A stretch of DNA of 9,607 bases from Candidatus Roizmanbacteria bacterium UBA1450 (GCA_002329205.1 DCTC01000001.1:5089-14695), one strand, 5' to 3'; counted from the first letter of the stretch, positions 1-6,750 are shown. The notes: a model not told the origin generated them from the letters alone. Numbers and translations are program-made.

Positions 1-39
1 ACTGACAGTAATTGCTCGCCTTTCGCGCAAACTGTCAGT
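1..39 (-). terminator. Inverted repeat downstream of ruvB, candidate terminator
   Basis: ACTGACAGT (1-9) is exactly complementary to ACTGTCAGT (31-39). Inside it TTGC (12-15) pairs with GCAA (27-30), and after one mismatch CG (17-18) pairs with CG (24-25), leaving a CCTTT loop. This makes a strong hairpin about 40 bases past the ruvB stop on the minus strand. Any U-run that would complete an intrinsic terminator lies beyond the window edge, so termination is only inferred. It could instead end a convergent gene outside the window. Confidence 0.45.
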
Positions 40-77
40 TGAACATTCCACCACCGCAGCTATAAGATACGATTATA

Positions 78-1067
78 TCAGATCAGTTTCTGCTGATCCA
101 TGTCATGTTCAATGATAATATTGAGATGTTTGCACCCCTTCGGTGTAACCACTCGCCCTCGTGGTGTTTTTTTTATAAATCCAATTCTCAAAAGATAAGG
201 TTCAATAAACTCTTCAATAGTACGACGATCTTCTGACAGTGAAGATGCTATGGTATCAATACCGATCGGACTGTTCTGAAAGCGTTCGGCGATCACCCGT
301 AAATATTGAATATCAATATCAGACAAACCCATTTCATCAATCTCCAACAAAGAAAACAGTTTTGATACGACATCTTCATCAACCATCTGATGACCATCCA
401 CTTCCACAATATCACGGGCCCGCTTCAATATCCTGTTTGCAACTCGAGGAGTTTTTCTTGAACGTTTGGCTATTTGCATGGCCGCACCTTTATTAATTTT
501 TATGTTCATAAGCTCTGCAGATCGCATGATAATATGCACCATATCTTGATCGGTATAATAATCGAGTCGCAGTAGCAGTCCAAAGCGGTCCCTCATCGGA
601 GCGGATATAAGAGCCAGTTTGGTAGTCGCACCAACAACCGTAATTTTCGGTACAGGAAGCCTGACAGTACGCGCAGACGGGCCTTTCCCGATTACAATAT
701 CCAGGAAATAATCTTCGATGACAGGGTAGAGCATTTCTTCAACTGGTTTCGGCAGTCGATGTATTTCATCAATAAATAAGACATCATTATCTTTGAGATT
801 TGTCAAAATAGCAGCCAAATCTCCTGTTTTTGTAATCGCTGCACCTGAGGTGACTCGTATGGTCCCTTGAAGCTCTCGGGCAATTATGTGAGAAAGGGTT
901 GTTTTGCCTATACCGGGTGGGCCGTAAAAAAGAATATGCTCTGCAGGCGTACCGCGGTTCTTTACTGCATCGAGAAATAATTGAAGCGTTTTGACAACAT
1001 TTTGCTGCCCAACATATTCCTGTAATGTTTCCGGTCTTAAGCTTACTAAATCGTTAGAAGTCGCCAT
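78..1067 (-). CDS. ruvB: Holliday junction branch migration helicase RuvB
   Basis: RuvB is the hexameric AAA+ motor that drives branch migration of Holliday junctions in complex with RuvA during recombinational repair. The 329-residue protein has near-normal family length. It shows the opening LRPETLQEYVGQ (10-21), Walker A GPPGIGKTT (49-57), Walker B with DEIH (100-103), sensor-1 segment GATTK (146-150), the arginine-finger region PMRDRFG (157-163), sensor-2 region TPRVANRILKRARD (206-219), and a C-terminal winged helix with EPYLLRIGFIKKTPRGR (289-305). Small departures are K150 where R is usual (GATTR) and K205 where G usually precedes TPR. The N-terminus is short, but the start fits because RuvB homology begins within ten residues. 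There is no Shine-Dalgarno site. ruvA lies 47 bases upstream on the same strand. ruvC is not adjacent, unlike the common ruvCAB arrangement. Confidence 0.97.
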   Translation of the reverse strand: MATSNDLVSLRPETLQEYVGQQNVVKTLQLFLDAVKNRGTPAEHILFYGPPGIGKTTLSHIIARELQGTIRVTSGAAITKTGDLAAILTNLKDNDVLFIDEIHRLPKPVEEMLYPVIEDYFLDIVIGKGPSARTVRLPVPKITVVGATTKLALISAPMRDRFGLLLRLDYYTDQDMVHIIMRSAELMNIKINKGAAMQIAKRSRKTPRVANRILKRARDIVEVDGHQMVDEDVVSKLFSLLEIDEMGLSDIDIQYLRVIAERFQNSPIGIDTIASSLSEDRRTIEEFIEPYLLRIGFIKKTPRGRVVTPKGCKHLNIIIEHDMDQQKLI

Positions 1068-1076
1068 AGTAGTATC

Positions 1077-1082
1077 ATTATA
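1077..1082 (-). promoter_or_regulatory. TATAAT box just upstream of ruvB
   Basis: The minus strand reads TATAAT from 1082 down to 1077, ending nine bases before the ruvB ATG. There is no good -35 at the right distance (the hexamer 17 bases up reads GACGGG). If used, the transcript would start within a few bases of the start codon. In AT-rich spacers such boxes also arise by chance, so this is only a candidate internal promoter. Confidence 0.25.
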
Positions 1083-1114
1083 CAGGATGATTTTTATAAC
1101 CCGTCTTTACCGTT

Positions 1115-1693
1115 TTACGCAGGATTGCTCAGAATTCGTATTGCCTCCTTTATTTTCTCTTCTACAGAGAAATCTCCGTTGAGTTTTGGCAATATTTCTT
1201 TGGCTTCTGAAGTACCAAATCCGAGAGAAGTAAGAGCATCTACGACTGTTTGTTCTTCTTTTGAAACATAAGAAGATTCCAGTACAAATTCTGACTTGAA
1301 CTTTTGCGACAGTTCCAACATGATTTTTAGTGCCGTTTTCTTACCCAAGCCAGGAATACGCGTAAAATATTTAGCATCGTTTGTTTTGACTGCCTGTACA
1401 ATCTCGTCGACTTTGCTGTTTGAGATAATGGTGTATGCAGATTTCGGACCCACTCCCGATACGTTTATAAGAAGCAGAAAAAGTTTGTATTCCTGTTTGT
1501 TTTGAAATCCGAATAATAACTGCACATCTTCTCGAACATGATGATAGGTATATAGTTCAACCGGAGACCCAGGAAAACACTCTGAAAGAAGAGTATTGGT
1601 GAAGTACACATAATAATAAACACCGGATGCAGTTTCTATCAAAGCGATATTCCCGTCAATTTCGGAAATAAGTCCCTTAATTTTGCCAATCAT
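1115..1693 (-). CDS. ruvA: Holliday junction DNA-binding protein RuvA
   Basis: RuvA binds the four-way junction as a tetramer and loads RuvB rings on opposite arms. The 192-residue protein has the three expected domains: an OB-fold starting MIGKIKGLI (about 1-63); a tandem helix-hairpin-helix domain with the two hairpins VSGVGPKSA (78-86) and IPGLGKKTA (113-121); and a C-terminal RuvB-contacting domain (about 147-192) after the flexible linker, with ALTSLGFGTSEA (153-164). The length is close to the family's usual ~190-200. The ATG at 1693 is right because MIGKIKG matches the family N-terminus. No Shine-Dalgarno site precedes it; a TATACT box ends seven bases upstream. It lies 33 bases after ppsA and 47 bases before ruvB, so it is probably cotranscribed with both. 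Confidence 0.96.
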   Translation of the reverse strand: MIGKIKGLISEIDGNIALIETASGVYYYVYFTNTLLSECFPGSPVELYTYHHVREDVQLLFGFQNKQEYKLFLLLINVSGVGPKSAYTIISNSKVDEIVQAVKTNDAKYFTRIPGLGKKTALKIMLELSQKFKSEFVLESSYVSKEEQTVVDALTSLGFGTSEAKEILPKLNGDFSVEEKIKEAIRILSNPA

Positions 1694-1707
1694 ACTGCAC
1701 AGTATAG

Positions 1708-1729
1708 TGGATACTGGTCAAAGTATCTA
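1708..1729 (-). repeat. Short inverted repeat across the ppsA-ruvA junction
   Basis: GATACT (1710-1715) and AGTATC (1722-1727) are perfect inverted copies around a six-base centre, extended by one G-U and one A-T pair. The element overlaps the ppsA stop codon (TAG, minus strand, 1729-1727) and sits just above the TATACT box in front of ruvA. It could be an mRNA hairpin that modulates readthrough from ppsA into ruvAB or an operator. The sequence alone does not decide, and chance is possible at this length. Confidence 0.3.
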
Positions 1730-4069
1730 CTTTTTTCCGTGAATTTTTTTCTCAATATCGTGTATTAGCACCCTTGTGCGATGGACAGCATCAGGATTTA
1801 CGGAAACTGAAGTGATTCCCTTGCGGACGAGTGTTTCCACAATCTCCGGATAATCAGATGCGGCCTGACCGCAGATGGAACAGGTTATACCTGCATCAGC
1901 GCATGTCTCCACAATATGCTCCAGTACGGAGACTACAGCTGGATGGCGCTCATCGTAGATGTTCGAAACATCGGCACTATCTCGGTCAACGCCCAGAAGC
2001 ATCATCGTCAAGTCATTGGTTCCGATTGACACGCCGTCAATACCCAGATCAATGAATTCCTCAAGCATAATTGCAGCTGCAGGGACCTCTACCATCATCC
2101 ATAGTTTGAAACCCTTATAGTTGAGCATGCCATGATCTCTGATGATTTCACGAATGCGGACCATTTCCCATGGAACACGAACAAAGGGGATCATCAAATG
2201 AACATTGTTGTAACCCTTTTCCCAAATATTTCTCAGAGCATCAAGTTCCAGTGAAAAAACTTCCGGGTCTGCAATATAGCGCGATGCACCACGGTACCCG
2301 ATCATCGGATTTTCTTCATGCGGTTCATACAAAGCCCCTCCTTTCAAATGCCTGTACTCATTTGTCTTGAAATCTGTTGCCCGATAGACAATCGGTCGCG
2401 GAGCAAATGCTTTGGCAAACTTTTCAATTCCATGGGTCAGTTTATTTATAAAGAGTTTTTGCTGTTTCTGTTTAATAAACTCTCTCGGATGAGTACCTAT
2501 TTCCGCGATCATAAACTCGGCACGAAGCAATCCCACACCATCCACATCCAACTTGGCTGTTTCATTGGCAATCTCCGGTTCAGCAAGATTGGTGTACACT
2601 TTTGTAATTGTTTTAATTTTCTTTTCTTCTGCGTGTTTTTTTGCTTCAAGCTTCTCAAGTTGAGCTTTTGTAACAATGCTTCCTTTAAAGATATCTCCTG
2701 TCGTTCCGTTTACGGAAACGACCATATTATCTTTAATTTTTTTTGTAGCACCTTCCGCACCGACAACTGCCGGTATTCCGAGCTCTCGTGATACGATTGC
2801 TGCATGAGATGTACGACCTCCTTTTTCCGTGACGATAGCCGCCGCTTTCTTCATGGCAGGTACATAATCCGGATTAGTTTGTGGAGCAACAAGAATATCG
2901 CCTTTATTGATCTTTGAAATCTCTTTCGGAGACATGATGATATTGGCATGACCGACACCGATACCGGGTGAAGCCGGGGCACCTGACAAAAGAACATCTT
3001 TACCGGCACCTGATATTGCATCGTCAGCATTTATTTTGGTTTCTACTGTCGTGATGGGACGTGACTGCACAATAAATACTCTTCCTTTCTCAATAGCCCA
3101 TTCAATATCCTGTGGGAAGTAATAATGTGTTTCAATATCCTTCACAAGAAGGGCTACTTCCCGGATTTCGTTATCACTGAGTTTTTGAATGGAACCTTCT
3201 TTTTTGTTTAGTTTCACTTCCCTGTTACCGTGGCCCGATCTCACAAATTTCAGATTTTGATAGGCCGGTTGTTTTTTGACAATAACAAGAGTATTCTTAT
3301 CAACTTCATAATGGTCGGGTGTGACTTTTCCTTGGACAATATACTCTCCCAGACCGAAAACAGCTTCAATAACAATTTTCTTTTTATCATTCGTCACAGG
3401 ATCGATACTAAATGCAATACCTGATTTATCAGACTGAACCATGCGCTGGACTACAGCTGCCAAACCAACTTTAAAATGGTCAAATCCTTTTGTCTCTCGA
3501 TAATAAATGGCACGGGCTGTAAAAAGTGATGCCCAGCATTCTTTTACCTTTTGAAGAAGATATGTATCACCTTTTACATTCAAAAATGTTTCCTGTTGTC
3601 CGGCAAATGATGCATCAGGTAAATCCTCTGCAGTAGCGGATGAACGAACAGCAACTGTGGGTTCTTCATACAAGCCTTTAATTTTACTGAATGTGTGATC
3701 CAGAAAACTGGCCTTTTTCTCAAAATATTCTTTTTCTTTCGCGTTCAGATCTTCATAATGAGAAACTATTTCATTTGCCAGCTGTTTTGGCATCTCAGCT
3801 TTCAAGATGAGATCACCGATATGATCCGAAGCCTGTTCGATCTCTGTCGGATTCTCATAATTTACAATCGAAAGTATCTGTTTGATTTTATCAGCAAGCT
3901 TTGCGCCTTTTATAAATTCAAAATACGCATGGGATGTAACGATAAATCCATACGGAATGGGAAGGTCAGCATTTGTCATCTCGCCGAGATTGGCACCTTT
4001 GCCGCCGACTAGGCCGACGTCATCTTTGGCTACCTCCTCAAACCAGACGATCGATTTCTTTTTTGTCAT
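1727..4069 (-). CDS. ppsA: Phosphoenolpyruvate synthase (pyruvate, water dikinase)
   Basis: PpsA converts pyruvate, ATP and water into PEP, AMP and phosphate. In fermentative CPR cells with incomplete glycolysis it may also run towards pyruvate at the lower end of the pathway (inference). The 780-residue protein has the full family layout: an N-terminal ATP/pyruvate-binding domain with VGGKGANLGEM (21-31), VRSSATAEDLPDASFAGQQET (141-161) and DIEWAIEKGRVFIVQSRPIT (321-340); the swivelling phosphohistidine domain with GGRTSHAAIVSRELGIPAVVG (417-437), where H422 is the phosphorylated histidine; and the C-terminal TIM barrel with GVGLLRAEF (511-519), ENPMIGYRGASRY (586-598), GTNDLTMM (683-690) and catalytic C733 in ICGQAASDYPE. 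All key residues are present. The start fits because WFEEV and VGGKGANLGEM sit at the family's usual distance from Met. No Shine-Dalgarno site is seen; a promoter-like sequence abuts the ATG. Confidence 0.97.
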   Translation of the reverse strand: MTKKKSIVWFEEVAKDDVGLVGGKGANLGEMTNADLPIPYGFIVTSHAYFEFIKGAKLADKIKQILSIVNYENPTEIEQASDHIGDLILKAEMPKQLANEIVSHYEDLNAKEKEYFEKKASFLDHTFSKIKGLYEEPTVAVRSSATAEDLPDASFAGQQETFLNVKGDTYLLQKVKECWASLFTARAIYYRETKGFDHFKVGLAAVVQRMVQSDKSGIAFSIDPVTNDKKKIVIEAVFGLGEYIVQGKVTPDHYEVDKNTLVIVKKQPAYQNLKFVRSGHGNREVKLNKKEGSIQKLSDNEIREVALLVKDIETHYYFPQDIEWAIEKGRVFIVQSRPITTVETKINADDAISGAGKDVLLSGAPASPGIGVGHANIIMSPKEISKINKGDILVAPQTNPDYVPAMKKAAAIVTEKGGRTSHAAIVSRELGIPAVVGAEGATKKIKDNMVVSVNGTTGDIFKGSIVTKAQLEKLEAKKHAEEKKIKTITKVYTNLAEPEIANETAKLDVDGVGLLRAEFMIAEIGTHPREFIKQKQQKLFINKLTHGIEKFAKAFAPRPIVYRATDFKTNEYRHLKGGALYEPHEENPMIGYRGASRYIADPEVFSLELDALRNIWEKGYNNVHLMIPFVRVPWEMVRIREIIRDHGMLNYKGFKLWMMVEVPAAAIMLEEFIDLGIDGVSIGTNDLTMMLLGVDRDSADVSNIYDERHPAVVSVLEHIVETCADAGITCSICGQAASDYPEIVETLVRKGITSVSVNPDAVHRTRVLIHDIEKKIHGKK

Positions 4070-4074
4070 ACTTT

Positions 4075-4104
4075 AATATAAACAAAATTATTCAGGGAGA
4101 TCAA
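4075..4104 (-). promoter_or_regulatory. Candidate promoter of ppsA-ruvA-ruvB, near-leaderless
   Basis: On the minus strand TTGATC (4104-4099) and TATATT (4080-4075) are separated by 18 bases. The match to sigma-70 consensus is 4/6 and 5/6. The -10 ends only five bases before the ppsA ATG, so a start about seven bases downstream would fall at the start codon and give a leaderless mRNA. This fits the missing Shine-Dalgarno site but is unproven. Confidence 0.35.
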
Positions 4105-4143
4105 CTGTAAAAACGAAGACTACTATTGATCAATCCGTACCTC

Positions 4144-4171
4144 TTAAATCTTAACTTTTAACTATTAACTG
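4144..4171 (+). repeat. Four tandem TTAACTN heptamers
   Basis: The spacer between the secreted-protein gene and ppsA holds four consecutive seven-base units: TTAAATC, TTAACTT, TTAACTA, TTAACTG. The same unit recurs in the tRNA-23S spacer at 6910-6937 (opposite orientation) and 6949-6976. The rest of this spacer (4070-4143) has a ten-base palindrome ATTGATCAAT (4125-4134) and the ppsA promoter candidate. No convincing terminator for the upstream gene is visible. Confidence 0.65.
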
Positions 4172-4176
4172 ATAGA

Positions 4177-5250
4177 TCACCACCAATCTCTCATACGCGG
4201 ATCCATAAAGGAGCCTGTGTCACGTATAACAATTTTTAATTCGCCAGTACGTGCAACGCCTATCTTTTCTCCTGACGACAATGCAGGAAGACTGCCTCTG
4301 CCTGCTGCATGTTTCTCGTTGTACAAGGAGACCAAATTCGGATCCGTACAAAAATCTTCAATATGAATGGTGTACCCGTACACAACGTTGTCTTCACGGG
4401 TATATTTCAATGTGATACGAGTTGAATCAGCATAAAGCACCAGAACTTGTTTACCGCTGCCGATCGTATATCCCGCTGCAGGGACAACCACTGATTCACC
4501 CGGATTTGCACGAAGGCCGATCAGAGTAACCGGCGGATTTTCGATAATGGAACCGCGTGTATTTGCACTAAAATTCCAGTTATATACCCGGTACGTTTGG
4601 TAAAAGTCAGGGCCTTTGGCGGGTGAAAAAAATGTTTTAAGCTGAGGTCTTTTGGAATCATAATTCTGAGAAAATGACTGCAGTTCTTTTGCTTCGTCAA
4701 TCTGTGTATAGCCGCGTAGGCGGAGATTGATATCACCATGATTATTGGCGTTTGCAGTAGGACTTCCTTCTATACTCAAGGAATCATAGCTCTCAGTTGA
4801 TGTACTCGGACAAGTGACAGCAGGAGGAAGTGGCTGTGTCGGGATTGCCGTATTCGTCGCTTGTGGTATGGCAGTTGGAATCTGCTCTTGCGGAGGTGAT
4901 GTCGGTTGAATGTTGGTTTGTGTCGGAAGTACCCCTTGAGTAGGATATACCGGAAGAGATGCTGTAGGAGAGGAAGTAACATTGGGAAGCTTCGGTAACC
5001 CGAATGTAAATCCCGAAGATGGTGGAGTAGGCGATATGGTGTATTCCGGTTTTTTCGCGAGGAAAGTGGGGGTTTTTTTAATTTGCTGCAAGATATTGGA
5101 TGCATGGGTACGCATGTAAAACAACTGTGTTTCTGCATCAGGGATGGTGCCAAATGACTGCGAAACGTAGAAGGAAATGACCAAAGTCAAAACAATCTTG
5201 ACACGGATCAAGGTCACATATTCACGGACGACATTTCTGATTTTCCACAT
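4177..5250 (-). CDS. Secreted or membrane-anchored protein with Pro/Thr/Ser-rich stalk, unknown function
   Basis: The function is not recognised. The 357-residue protein opens with a basic stretch (K3, R5, R9, R16, K18) and a hydrophobic segment IVLTLVISFYVSQSF (19-33), acting as a signal peptide or single anchor, so the rest is probably extracellular. Residues about 61-150 are a low-complexity Pro/Thr/Ser/Gln stalk. The folded part (about 155-357) is beta-rich, with ITLKYTREDNVVYGYTIHIE (279-298), DPNLVSLYNEK (303-313) and the end GSFMDPRMRDWW (346-357). C147 and C301 could form a disulfide. The alternation of strands and glycines faintly recalls the LytM/M23 beta fold, but the metal-binding histidine motifs are absent, so peptidase activity is not claimed. 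Similar C-termini are, from memory, common in Microgenomates. The gene is divergent from the pilin cassette and ends 107 bases before ppsA. No Shine-Dalgarno site is seen. Confidence 0.85.
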   Translation of the reverse strand: MWKIRNVVREYVTLIRVKIVLTLVISFYVSQSFGTIPDAETQLFYMRTHASNILQQIKKTPTFLAKKPEYTISPTPPSSGFTFGLPKLPNVTSSPTASLPVYPTQGVLPTQTNIQPTSPPQEQIPTAIPQATNTAIPTQPLPPAVTCPSTSTESYDSLSIEGSPTANANNHGDINLRLRGYTQIDEAKELQSFSQNYDSKRPQLKTFFSPAKGPDFYQTYRVYNWNFSANTRGSIIENPPVTLIGLRANPGESVVVPAAGYTIGSGKQVLVLYADSTRITLKYTREDNVVYGYTIHIEDFCTDPNLVSLYNEKHAAGRGSLPALSSGEKIGVARTGELKIVIRDTGSFMDPRMRDWW

Positions 5251-5302
5251 AACTATATATTACATATAAATATCATCTCGATCTACTACGACAAATCCTG
5301 TC

Positions 5303-5331
5303 TTGACCGGCGTATAAATTATTGCTACGAT
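5303..5331 (+). promoter_or_regulatory. Extended -10 promoter of the pilin cassette
   Basis: TTGACC (5303-5308) and TACGAT (5326-5331) are separated by exactly 17 bases, and TG at 5323-5324 gives an extended -10 (TGCTACGAT). The expected start near 5338 leaves a leader of about eight bases before the pilin ATG at 5346, too short for a normal Shine-Dalgarno site. The 95-base divergent spacer (5251-5345) must also hold the promoter of the minus-strand gene, for which only AT-rich candidates are visible. Confidence 0.5.
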
Positions 5332-5345
5332 AGGGTAAGAGAACT

Positions 5346-5819
5346 ATGAAAAAACTATTCAATCATAATGGATTTACACTTATTGAGATGATTATAGTTA
5401 TTTCCATCATCTCCCTTCTGTCAACAGTAGGTATGAACTCATACAATACTGTTCTTCGCAATGCACGAGATACAAAACGAAAAGCCGATCTTCATGAATT
5501 TGTCAACGCCATCAAACTTTTTCAAGTACACAACAACCGTGGCCCAAGTGAGACTTCATGGTGTCAGAGCAGCATCGGCACCGACCCAAATCATGGCTGT
5601 CCGCCTGATACAATTACGGGCCAATGGGCGCGTGACGCGACCTGGACAGACTTAGTTACGGGTGGATATTTAGAAGAACTCCCTGTTGATCCACTAAATA
5701 ACGCTACCTACCATTATTATTATGAGCCCAATAACCCGGCTCCAAATTTGGGTGGATGGGTCCGCGCTCGTCTCGAAAGTACGAACGCGTATTATTATGT
5801 TTATTGGGAAGCACCATGA
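5346..5819 (+). CDS. Type IV pilin-like protein (prepilin, PulG/PilA type)
   Basis: This is a predicted subunit of a type IV pilus or pseudopilus, made as a prepilin, cleaved and methylated by prepilin peptidase, and assembled at the cytoplasmic membrane. The 157-residue protein has a nine-residue basic leader (MKKLFNHNG), cleavage between G9 and F10, the canonical FTLIEMII with Glu at mature position 5 (E14), and a hydrophobic helix to about residue 32. The helix continues as NARDTKRKADLHEFVNAIKLF (39-59), typical of short pilins. The globular part has C73 and C85, which could form a small disulfide loop, and LEELPVDPLNNATYHYYYEP (109-128), the familiar LPxDP region of pseudopilin C-terminal sheets. 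It overlaps the next gene by four bases (ATGA). Pilus machinery (PilB, PilC, PilD) is not in the window, so whether it is a major or minor subunit cannot be told. Confidence 0.9.
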   Translation: MKKLFNHNGFTLIEMIIVISIISLLSTVGMNSYNTVLRNARDTKRKADLHEFVNAIKLFQVHNNRGPSETSWCQSSIGTDPNHGCPPDTITGQWARDATWTDLVTGGYLEELPVDPLNNATYHYYYEPNNPAPNLGGWVRARLESTNAYYYVYWEAP

Positions 5820-6010
5820 AAAGGACTACTGTATTATCTGTCATACTCATAATTTGTGTTGCAATAACAGCTGTTTATTTTTTTATTCAAAATAATTACC
5901 AAAAACAGAATAATCGAATTATCCGGCAAGGCGATTCACTTCAAGTTCCAGTTGACATGGTTGATGAAAATGGAGGACCACCTGAGACATCATCGGAATC
6001 TTTTCCCTGA
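5816..6010 (+). CDS. Small single-pass membrane protein in the pilin cassette
   Basis: The function is unknown. The 64-residue protein starts MKRTT and has one strongly hydrophobic segment (about 6-23, VLSVILIICVAITAVYFF). This is followed by a polar tail of about 40 residues rich in Asn, Gln and acidic residues and ending ESFP. It lacks the prepilin G-FTLIE motif, so it is not a pilin. The ATG at 5816 overlaps the preceding stop as ATGA, the signature of translational coupling, and the weak GGGAAG stretch just upstream may help reinitiation. A longer reading from 5756 in the same frame is less likely because it would lie almost wholly inside the upstream pilin gene and put 20 charged residues before the membrane segment. 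Position between two pilins suggests a role in pilus assembly or anchoring, by context only. No homologue is recognised. Confidence 0.7.
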   Translation: MKRTTVLSVILIICVAITAVYFFIQNNYQKQNNRIIRQGDSLQVPVDMVDENGGPPETSSESFP

Positions 6011-6043
6011 ACAAGTGATCGATGATGATATTCATCTACTCAT

Positions 6044-6574
6044 ATGCAAAAAGGTTTTACTCTTATTGAACTGATTATTGTAATAACTATCATTGGAATA
6101 ATTATTACATTTGGAATCGGTACATATACACATGTTCAGAGAAGAGCACGAGATGCAAAGCGGGTTAGCGATATTAATTCTGTCATCAAAGCAATAAAGA
6201 TTTATCGTATACAGACAGGTACATATCCCGGCGATGCCGATGACACCGGGGTCCGCGTATCGAATGGATGTACCAGTGATCTCATCAACGATCTTGTGAA
6301 TAGAGGTTATCTGGACAGTGCTCCAACTGATCCCTGGGACAATGGTAACTGCAGTGATATTAATGATACTTCCTATTTCTATGGATTTGATGATGCTCAC
6401 TGCTGTGAGGCAAGTACCTGTATCAGCATCAACCGTTTGGAAACTCAGGAAGCATTTGATTTACTAGACAGGCAACATTCGGGTCGTCTGATTGTAAGCA
6501 ATGGATGCAATGCAAATATTGGCAATGCCTGCACTACCGAAAGACAATTCCACTACTGTTTTGTTCCCAACTGA
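6044..6574 (+). CDS. Cysteine-rich type IV pilin-like protein
   Basis: This is a second predicted prepilin, 176 residues. The leader is only four residues (MQKG), cleaved before F5. FTLIELIIVITIIGIIITFGIG (5-26) is the membrane helix with Glu at mature position 5 (E9), and RRARDAKRVSDINSVIKAIKIY (33-54) continues the N-terminal helix. The globular domain has eight cysteines (76, 103, 120, 121, 126, 155, 163, 172), far more than its neighbour pilin, consistent with a disulfide-stabilised head exposed outside the cell. It also has the GYLDSAPTDPWDN stretch (88-100) equivalent to the LPxDP region. Its start is 33 bases after the small membrane protein, so it is probably in the same transcript. 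No Shine-Dalgarno site is visible, but the start is fixed by the prepilin motif. It may be a minor or tip pilin; this is inference from the cysteine content. Confidence 0.9.
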   Translation: MQKGFTLIELIIVITIIGIIITFGIGTYTHVQRRARDAKRVSDINSVIKAIKIYRIQTGTYPGDADDTGVRVSNGCTSDLINDLVNRGYLDSAPTDPWDNGNCSDINDTSYFYGFDDAHCCEASTCISINRLETQEAFDLLDRQHSGRLIVSNGCNANIGNACTTERQFHYCFVPN

Positions 6575-6576
6575 TA

Positions 6577-6605
6577 TTGACATCACATTCATCTTTTGAT
6601 ATCAT
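6577..6605 (+). promoter_or_regulatory. Upstream promoter P1 of the tRNA-Ala/23S unit
   Basis: TTGACA (6577-6582, perfect -35) and TATCAT (6600-6605, 5/6) are separated by 17 bases, immediately after the pilin stop at 6574. Transcription would start near 6612 and run into the tRNA and 23S. Tandem promoters are typical of rRNA operons. The rest of 6575-6826 holds P2 and two leader hairpins; no gene is seen there. Confidence 0.6.
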
Positions 6606-6711
6606 ACAAATACATGATTTTCAGTCATCACTCATAAGGCACTATCGGAAGCACAACCTGCTCTCCCAACAGCCTCCAAACGATACTAATCAGGTAGTGT
6701 GCAAATTGCCC

Positions 6712-6741
6712 TTGACATTTAAATCAAGCATGGATTAAAAT
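6712..6741 (+). promoter_or_regulatory. Downstream promoter P2 of the tRNA-Ala/23S unit
   Basis: TTGACA (6712-6717, perfect -35) and TAAAAT (6736-6741, 5/6) are separated by 18 bases. The start would be near 6748, giving a leader of about 80 bases before tRNA-Ala. Together with P1 this is strong evidence that the stable-RNA unit has its own transcription start here rather than being read from a 16S gene. Confidence 0.6.
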
Positions 6742-6750
6742 TGGTCTCAG

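Noticed and set aside
2318..2791. A 157-codon plus-strand frame opposite ppsA, and similar shorter frames opposite ruvA, ruvB and ppsA.
   Set aside because: They are antisense shadows of well-supported genes, with low-complexity Phe/Cys-rich translations and no start signals.
4125..4134. Palindrome ATTGATCAAT as an operator.
   Set aside because: A single ten-base AT-rich palindrome with no second copy; chance is a sufficient explanation.
4200..5250. M23 peptidase call for the secreted protein.
   Set aside because: No HxxxD or HxH zinc-binding motif is visible; only a loose similarity of strand pattern.
5756..5815. A longer start for the small membrane protein at 5756.
   Set aside because: It would place 20 extra residues inside the upstream pilin gene; the ATGA overlap start at 5816 puts the basic MKRTT directly before the membrane segment.
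78..6574. TGA recoding as in Gracilibacteria.
   Set aside because: Frames end naturally at TGA at the expected protein lengths (ruvB, the secreted protein and the pilin-cassette genes).
6601..6621. ATCAT/ATGAT inverted repeat followed by four T as a terminator of the pilin cassette.
   Set aside because: Only five A/T-rich pairs with an eight-base loop and a short T-run; it overlaps the P1 -10 and is too weak to call.
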